This document shows positions 59,928 to 64,000 of a stretch of DNA of 64,000 bases, in pieces. The stretch is taken from contig JADBYA010000009.1 of the NCBI GenBank assembly GCA_020403245.1, positions 124,001 to 188,000 on the forward strand, in the 5' to 3' direction. Under the pieces are notes generated by a model. That model saw only the letters and a program-made list of their open reading frames with translations. It made no database searches and had not been told where the DNA came from. The position numbers and the translations under genes are program-made. Position 1 is the first letter of the stretch. The number at the start of each line of letters is the position of its first letter. This DNA comes from Flavobacterium sp. (lineage in GTDB: Bacteria; Bacteroidota; Bacteroidia; Flavobacteriales; Flavobacteriaceae).

Positions 59928-59962
59928 CAAACCCACAAGAATTCCATGTGGGTTTGTTATTT
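59928..59962 (+). terminator. Possible terminator or attenuator between POT genes 1 and 2
   Basis: A perfect 10-bp stem CAAACCCACA (59928-59937) / TGTGGGTTTG (59947-59956) with a short AGAATTCCA-type loop is followed by TTATTT. The T tract is poor, so readthrough to the next POT gene is likely. Confidence 0.55.
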
Positions 59963-59977
59963 AAAACTTAAACTATT

Positions 59978-61636
59978 ATGTGGAAAAGTCATCCTAAAGC
60001 ACTGCCTTATTTATTCTTGTCTGAAATGTGGGAACGTTTTGGCTACTATTTAATGATTGGAATTTTTACGTTATATCTTAAAGATGTCGAAGCTGGTTTT
60101 GCCATGACCGAAAAAGAAGCGTCCGATTTATACGGAACTTTTATTGCTTTAGTTTTCTTAACGCCTTTCATCGGGGGCTTAGTTGCCGATAGATATCTGG
60201 GATATAAAAAATCGATAGTTATTGGTGGTTTAATGATGGGTGCAGGTTATTTTATGATGGGAATTCATAGTTTGCCAATGCTTTATTTAGCCATGACTTT
60301 GGTAATTTTGGGTAATGGATTTTTTAAGCCTAATATTTCTACACTTCTAGGAAATTTCTACAACGAAGATCAATACGCAGCAAAGAAAGACGAAGGATAC
60401 AATATTTTCTATATGGGAATAAATGTTGGTGCATTTATATGTAATTTCTTTGGTGCGGCATTACAAATTCTTTTAGGTTGGCAGTATGCTTTTATGGCAG
60501 CTGGAGTTGGAATGTTTATTGGTGTCATTGTATTCCTTTTCGGGACAAAACATTATGGAGACAAAACCGAGAAGAAAGGAATTCAGCAAGGCGATATGCC
60601 GTTTTCTAAAATTGTAATGTACATTTTAGTGCCATCAGTTGTATTTGGAATTATTGGTTGGTTGATAAAAGGGGTTCAGTCTGATATCAATTTAGATAGT
60701 TCCATTTTTGGTTCCGATAGTACCGATGCTTTTATTTTTGCTTGTCTTCCAGTGGTTTATTTCTATGGAAGTTTATATTTCAAAGCAAAAGTTGATGAGA
60801 AAAGACAAATAGGCGCATTGCTTTCTATTTTTGCAGTGGTCATTTTATTTTGGGCAGTGTTCAAATTAAACGGTTCAGCTCTCAATACGTGGGCAGACCG
60901 ATATACAGATCGACAAGTAACCGGAACAACAGAAAAAGTATTTTCTACACTCGTACAATCTAAAGAAATAGAATACAAAAAAGCAGAGACCGAGTTATAT
61001 GATGATAAATTCCGACTTCAAAAAGTAAATGGCGAAATTAAAAAAGTAGTCGACTATCCGGTTTATTTTAGAAATGCTTCAAAAGAAACATTACCACAAG
61101 ACGGGAATACTATAAGCGTTTGGGTTACTAGTTTAAGTCAATCGATAAATCCGGGTTGGGTTATTATTTTAACACCATTGATTGTTGCCTTTTTTACCTA
61201 TTTGCGCAGCAGAAAAAAAGAACCATCAACGCCAACAAAAATTGCTTTTGGATTATTAATTTCCGCTTTATCCGTATTGGTAATGGTTGCCGCAGTTCAT
61301 ATTGGAAATAATGGAACTGAGAAAGTTTCGGTGTGGTGGTTAGTCGCCAATTACGGTATTATTACAATTGGAGAGCTATTTCTGAGTCCGATGGGATTGT
61401 CAATAGTTTCTAAATTATCCCCAAAAAACATCACCGCTTTAATGATGGGCGGTTGGTTTTTAGCCACATCCATCGGAAATAAATTAAGTGGTGTTTTAGC
61501 TAGTATGTGGGATACATATGATGATAAAGCCAATTTCTTTTGGGTAAATTTTGGATTGTTGATGTTCGCAACAATACTTATGTTTGCTCTTGTAAAAAAC
61601 TTAAATAAAGTAATGAAAGACCACGGAATTAATTAA
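59978..61636 (+). CDS. POT family peptide transporter 2
   Basis: The 552-residue protein is a POT/PTR transporter with LFLSEMWERFGYYLMIGIF (ExxERFxYY complete), GNGFFKPNISTLLGNFYN and FLSPMGLSIVSKLSPKN. About 14 membrane segments are predicted, with a charged loop near residues 310-370. It imports di- and tripeptides with protons across the inner membrane. It lies 76 bp after POT 1 and 2 bp before POT 3. It is the copy with the most canonical YY in the first motif. Confidence 0.92.
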   Translation: MWKSHPKALPYLFLSEMWERFGYYLMIGIFTLYLKDVEAGFAMTEKEASDLYGTFIALVFLTPFIGGLVADRYLGYKKSIVIGGLMMGAGYFMMGIHSLPMLYLAMTLVILGNGFFKPNISTLLGNFYNEDQYAAKKDEGYNIFYMGINVGAFICNFFGAALQILLGWQYAFMAAGVGMFIGVIVFLFGTKHYGDKTEKKGIQQGDMPFSKIVMYILVPSVVFGIIGWLIKGVQSDINLDSSIFGSDSTDAFIFACLPVVYFYGSLYFKAKVDEKRQIGALLSIFAVVILFWAVFKLNGSALNTWADRYTDRQVTGTTEKVFSTLVQSKEIEYKKAETELYDDKFRLQKVNGEIKKVVDYPVYFRNASKETLPQDGNTISVWVTSLSQSINPGWVIILTPLIVAFFTYLRSRKKEPSTPTKIAFGLLISALSVLVMVAAVHIGNNGTEKVSVWWLVANYGIITIGELFLSPMGLSIVSKLSPKNITALMMGGWFLATSIGNKLSGVLASMWDTYDDKANFFWVNFGLLMFATILMFALVKNLNKVMKDHGIN

Positions 61637-61638
61637 AT

Positions 61639-63357
61639 ATGGGAGCAAAGTTTACTTTAGAACAAATACAAGATTTCAAAGGCAAATACCCTAAACAACT
61701 ATGGCATTTATTTTTAGTTGAAATGTGGGAAAGGTTCACTTTTTATGGGATGAGAGCTCTACTAGCTTTATATATTTCGCATCTTGTTTTATCTGCCGAT
61801 TATAATCCTTTATCAAAAGTTGAATTAGAATCTAAAAAAATAGAGTTTCAAAAACAAAATAAAGAAGAATTATCTCAAGGTCATCCTCGATATTATATTG
61901 AAACTTCTCAACAAAAATATAGAGACGAGGCAGAAAGTATTTCGAATAAAAAGTATGGATTAATTCAAGCTTTTATTTATGCAATGGCATTTGTAGGTGG
62001 AATGTTTGCCGATAAAATATTTGGTTTTCGCAAATCTGTTTTTTGGGGTGGAGTTCTAATGGCAATAGGAACATTTATTATGGCAATTCCTGGAGCATTT
62101 TCATTTTATCTCGGAATTAGTATACTTATTGTAGGTAATGGTTTTTTTAAACCAAATATTTCAACAATGGTTGGTTCTTTGTATAAAGATGATGACCCTC
62201 GAAGAGATGCGGGTTTTTCATTATTCTATTCGGGAATAAATATTGGAGCTTTGTTAAGCGGACTCACCATTGCTTACATAGGAACATCAGTTAGTTGGTC
62301 TTTAGGATTTGCTCTTTCTGGAGTTTGTATGTTAATGGGTTTGGGATTGTTCATGAAAACTCAAAAGCATTTGGGGCCAATAGGACTTCCTCCATTTCCT
62401 GAAAAATTATTTGAAAAATCAGCTTTCGGAATTTCTAATAATTTAGCTGTTTATCTAGGTTCTTTATTGTTTATTCCTTTTTTCTTTGTAATGGTTTATT
62501 ATCCATTTGATATAGATTTTACATTTCTTTTCGGAAATTTAAAAGATGGGAATGGAATATTTTTGAAAGATAAAAATGGATATTTATTGCCTTATTTAGT
62601 TCAATTCAGTGACTTGTTTATGATTACAATTGCAATTATTATTTTAATCTATTTAGGAATAGTTTTATCAAAAGTTAAAAAAGAAGAATTCGGGAAATTA
62701 CTTGTAGCAATCATTTTGATATTATTTTCTGCATTATTTTGGTCATTTTTCGAACAAGGAGGAGGTTCATTAAATTTCTTTGCTAATGGAAACGTTAATA
62801 ATTTAGGTTTAAATATGACTCAAGTTAATAATTCAATTAATGCCCTTTGGGTTGTAGCTTTAGCACCATTGATTGGCTTTTTATGGATTTATTTAAGTAA
62901 AAAGAAATCAGAACCAAATACAATTGTAAAGTTTGGATTAGGATTTTTGATATTAGGATTAGGTTTTTTAGTGTTTTATTGGAGTAAATTTATTGCAACT
63001 CCTAATGGATTAACTCCTCTTTGGACATTCCTATTTGCCTATTTGGTTATAAGTGTTGGAGAATTATGCTTATCTCCAATTGGATTATCAATGATAACTA
63101 AATTATCTCCAAAAAGATTAACTGGGATGATGATGGGGACTTGGTTTTTAGCGAGTGCATATGGACAATATGGCGCAGGTTTAATTGGTGCTGCTTTAGC
63201 AAAAAGTGACACTATCGGAGAAAACTTAACTAATTCTCAAAAGCTTATTCAATACACAGATGGTTATCAAAGTATTGGATACATTGCAATTGGTGCTGGT
63301 TTTTTATTAATTCTAATATCACCACTATTAAAAAAATTAATGCAAGATGTAAAGTAG
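61639..63357 (+). CDS. POT family peptide transporter 3
   Basis: The 572-residue protein has VEMWERFTFYGMRALLALY, then a charged 60-residue insert (about 55-110, with SKVELESKKIEFQKQN) between the first two membrane segments, the POT signature GNGFFKPNISTMVGSLYKDDDPRRD, and LCLSPIGLSMITKLSPKR. It begins two bases after POT 2 ends, so the pair is translationally coupled. The first-motif FY (not YY) is shared with POT 1. A difference in peptide preference between the three copies is likely but cannot be read from sequence. Confidence 0.92.
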   Translation: MGAKFTLEQIQDFKGKYPKQLWHLFLVEMWERFTFYGMRALLALYISHLVLSADYNPLSKVELESKKIEFQKQNKEELSQGHPRYYIETSQQKYRDEAESISNKKYGLIQAFIYAMAFVGGMFADKIFGFRKSVFWGGVLMAIGTFIMAIPGAFSFYLGISILIVGNGFFKPNISTMVGSLYKDDDPRRDAGFSLFYSGINIGALLSGLTIAYIGTSVSWSLGFALSGVCMLMGLGLFMKTQKHLGPIGLPPFPEKLFEKSAFGISNNLAVYLGSLLFIPFFFVMVYYPFDIDFTFLFGNLKDGNGIFLKDKNGYLLPYLVQFSDLFMITIAIIILIYLGIVLSKVKKEEFGKLLVAIILILFSALFWSFFEQGGGSLNFFANGNVNNLGLNMTQVNNSINALWVVALAPLIGFLWIYLSKKKSEPNTIVKFGLGFLILGLGFLVFYWSKFIATPNGLTPLWTFLFAYLVISVGELCLSPIGLSMITKLSPKRLTGMMMGTWFLASAYGQYGAGLIGAALAKSDTIGENLTNSQKLIQYTDGYQSIGYIAIGAGFLLILISPLLKKLMQDVK

Positions 63358-63384
63358 CAGCTATTGTTTGGTATTGTTTTTGAT

Positions 63385-63392
63385 TATATTTG
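63385..63392 (+). promoter_or_regulatory. Candidate -7 element for the thioredoxin-like gene
   Basis: TATATTTG, 22 bases upstream of the ATG at 63414. TTTG at 63367-63370 is only 14 bases upstream, so the -33 box is uncertain. Confidence 0.45.
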
Positions 63393-63413
63393 TAAAAAAA
63401 AAATATAATAGTC

Positions 63414-63908
63414 ATGAAAAAATTAGCACTCACGTTATTCCTAGTTTTAGGGTCATTAACGATAAAAGCCCAAGGCTCGAGCCAAAGCGAACAGGCGAAG
63501 CAATTAACTTGGCAAACAGATATGAAGAAAGCGACAGAAATGTCTAAAAAGTCCAAAAAACCATTACTATTATTTTTTACAGGAAGCGACTGGTGTGGAT
63601 GGTGTATTCGTTTACAGAAAGAAGTATTGAAGACTCCCGAGTTTGCAAAATGGGCAAAACAAAATGTAGTCCTTGTTGAATTGGATTTCCCAAGACAAAC
63701 AACTCAAACACCAGAAATTAAAAAACAAAATATGGAATTGCAACAAGCTTTAGGAGTTAGAGGTTTTCCAACTGTATGGTTTGTTACTGCAACCAAAAAA
63801 GACGGTAAAGTAAACCTCGAACAATTAGGAAGCACTGGTTATGTTGCTGGTGGCCCAAGTGCTTGGTTGGCTGGTGCAGATGAAATTCTTAAAAATAAAA
63901 AATCATAA
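63414..63908 (+). CDS. Exported thioredoxin-family protein
   Basis: The 164-residue protein has a signal peptide (MKKLALTLFLVLGSLTIKAQ) and a thioredoxin fold with the active-site FFTGSDWCGWCIRLQKEV (CxxC at about residues 61 and 64, in a WCGWC context), the cis-Pro region in GVRGFPTVWFV, and a central RQTTQTPEI insertion. It is probably a periplasmic disulfide reductase or thiol-handling protein of the DUF255/thioredoxin_7 type. It is an independent gene with its own -7 box and terminator. Confidence 0.88.
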   Translation: MKKLALTLFLVLGSLTIKAQGSSQSEQAKQLTWQTDMKKATEMSKKSKKPLLLFFTGSDWCGWCIRLQKEVLKTPEFAKWAKQNVVLVELDFPRQTTQTPEIKKQNMELQQALGVRGFPTVWFVTATKKDGKVNLEQLGSTGYVAGGPSAWLAGADEILKNKKS

Positions 63909-63930
63909 CGATTTTAATTTATAATTTATA

Positions 63931-63968
63931 AAATCCCTTTTCATTGGTATTGTGAAAAGGGATTTTTT
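63931..63968 (+). terminator. Terminator after the thioredoxin-like gene
   Basis: AAATCCCTTTTC (63931-63942) and GAAAAGGGATTT (63954-63965) form a 12-bp perfect stem followed by a T-rich run. The last 32 bases of the window show no gene. Confidence 0.9.
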
Positions 63969-64000
63969 CTTTTCTACAAGTAGCTTCCCACATTCGAGCG

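Overview
The window looks like chromosomal DNA from a Flavobacterium-like member of the Bacteroidota. It is AT-rich. Promoters carry the TAnnTTTG -7 box, with TTTG about 19 bases upstream in the two tRNA promoters. Exported proteins have MKK-type signal peptides or lipoprotein boxes ending in SC, and there is a SusC/SusD pair and a type IX secretion C-terminal signal. No prophage, conjugative element, CRISPR array or classical insertion sequence was found. All names rest on motif recognition only; no database search was run.

Layout. 1-5 kb: the tail of a GIY-YIG nuclease gene, tandem hairpin repeats, a cyclase-family hydrolase, a GNAT acetyltransferase, an MmcQ/YjbR protein, a DUF4407 membrane protein and an M20 dipeptidase. 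4.9-5.2 kb: tRNA-Leu(UAG) followed by two altered copies of its own 3' end. 5.4-10.4 kb: a TonB-dependent receptor, a DUF4249 lipoprotein and a LytS-type kinase/LytTR regulator pair. 10.6-13.4 kb: a DUF885 lipoprotein and a pseudouridine synthase. 13.5-16.5 kb: a UbiA prenyltransferase, mevalonate kinase and diphosphomevalonate decarboxylase. 16.6-20.3 kb: TspO, an HI0933-like flavoprotein, a decayed GxxExxY cassette, a glycerophosphodiesterase and a cupin-like protein.

20.4-41.7 kb is a complete starch/maltodextrin utilisation locus. One arm (minus strand) encodes a maltose-type MFS transporter, beta-phosphoglucomutase, a GH65 phosphorylase, a GH13 neopullulanase-like enzyme, a GH31 alpha-glucosidase and a GH13 amylase. 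A LacI-type regulator follows, and then the divergent plus-strand arm: SusC, SusD, a SusE-like lipoprotein and a large T9SS-exported amylase. Inference: starch is cut at the surface, taken up by SusCD, trimmed in the periplasm, imported by the MFS protein, split phosphorolytically by GH65 and fed to glycolysis through beta-phosphoglucomutase. Palindromes centred on AAACGTTT lie before both arms and are candidate LacI operators. A second GxxExxY cassette sits inside the minus-strand arm.

41.7-46.9 kb: an AsmA-like protein, HMG-CoA reductase and a GYDIA-family GHMP kinase, so two mevalonate-pathway loci flank the sugar locus. 46.9-54.5 kb: an envelope block (PpiD-like foldase, CBS/CorC membrane protein, small membrane protein, LptC, a repeat-rich periplasmic protein, a beta-barrel protein) ending with type III pantothenate kinase. 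54.6-55.1 kb: tRNA-Phe, a solo GIY-YIG nuclease gene, and an altered second copy of the tRNA-Phe 3' half. 55.2-63.9 kb: a DPP IV-type peptidase, an ORF6N protein, three tandem POT peptide transporters and an exported thioredoxin.

The most unusual signals are repeats. (1) In both tRNA tail duplications the same five-base GANTC of the T-arm is replaced by a palindrome built on CCCGAAGCTTCGGG. (2) Two GxxExxY genes each sit in a roughly 0.5-kb cassette bounded by near-perfect inverted repeats and starting at a stop codon. (3) Interspersed palindromic repeats appear to lie in frame inside mevalonate-pathway enzymes.
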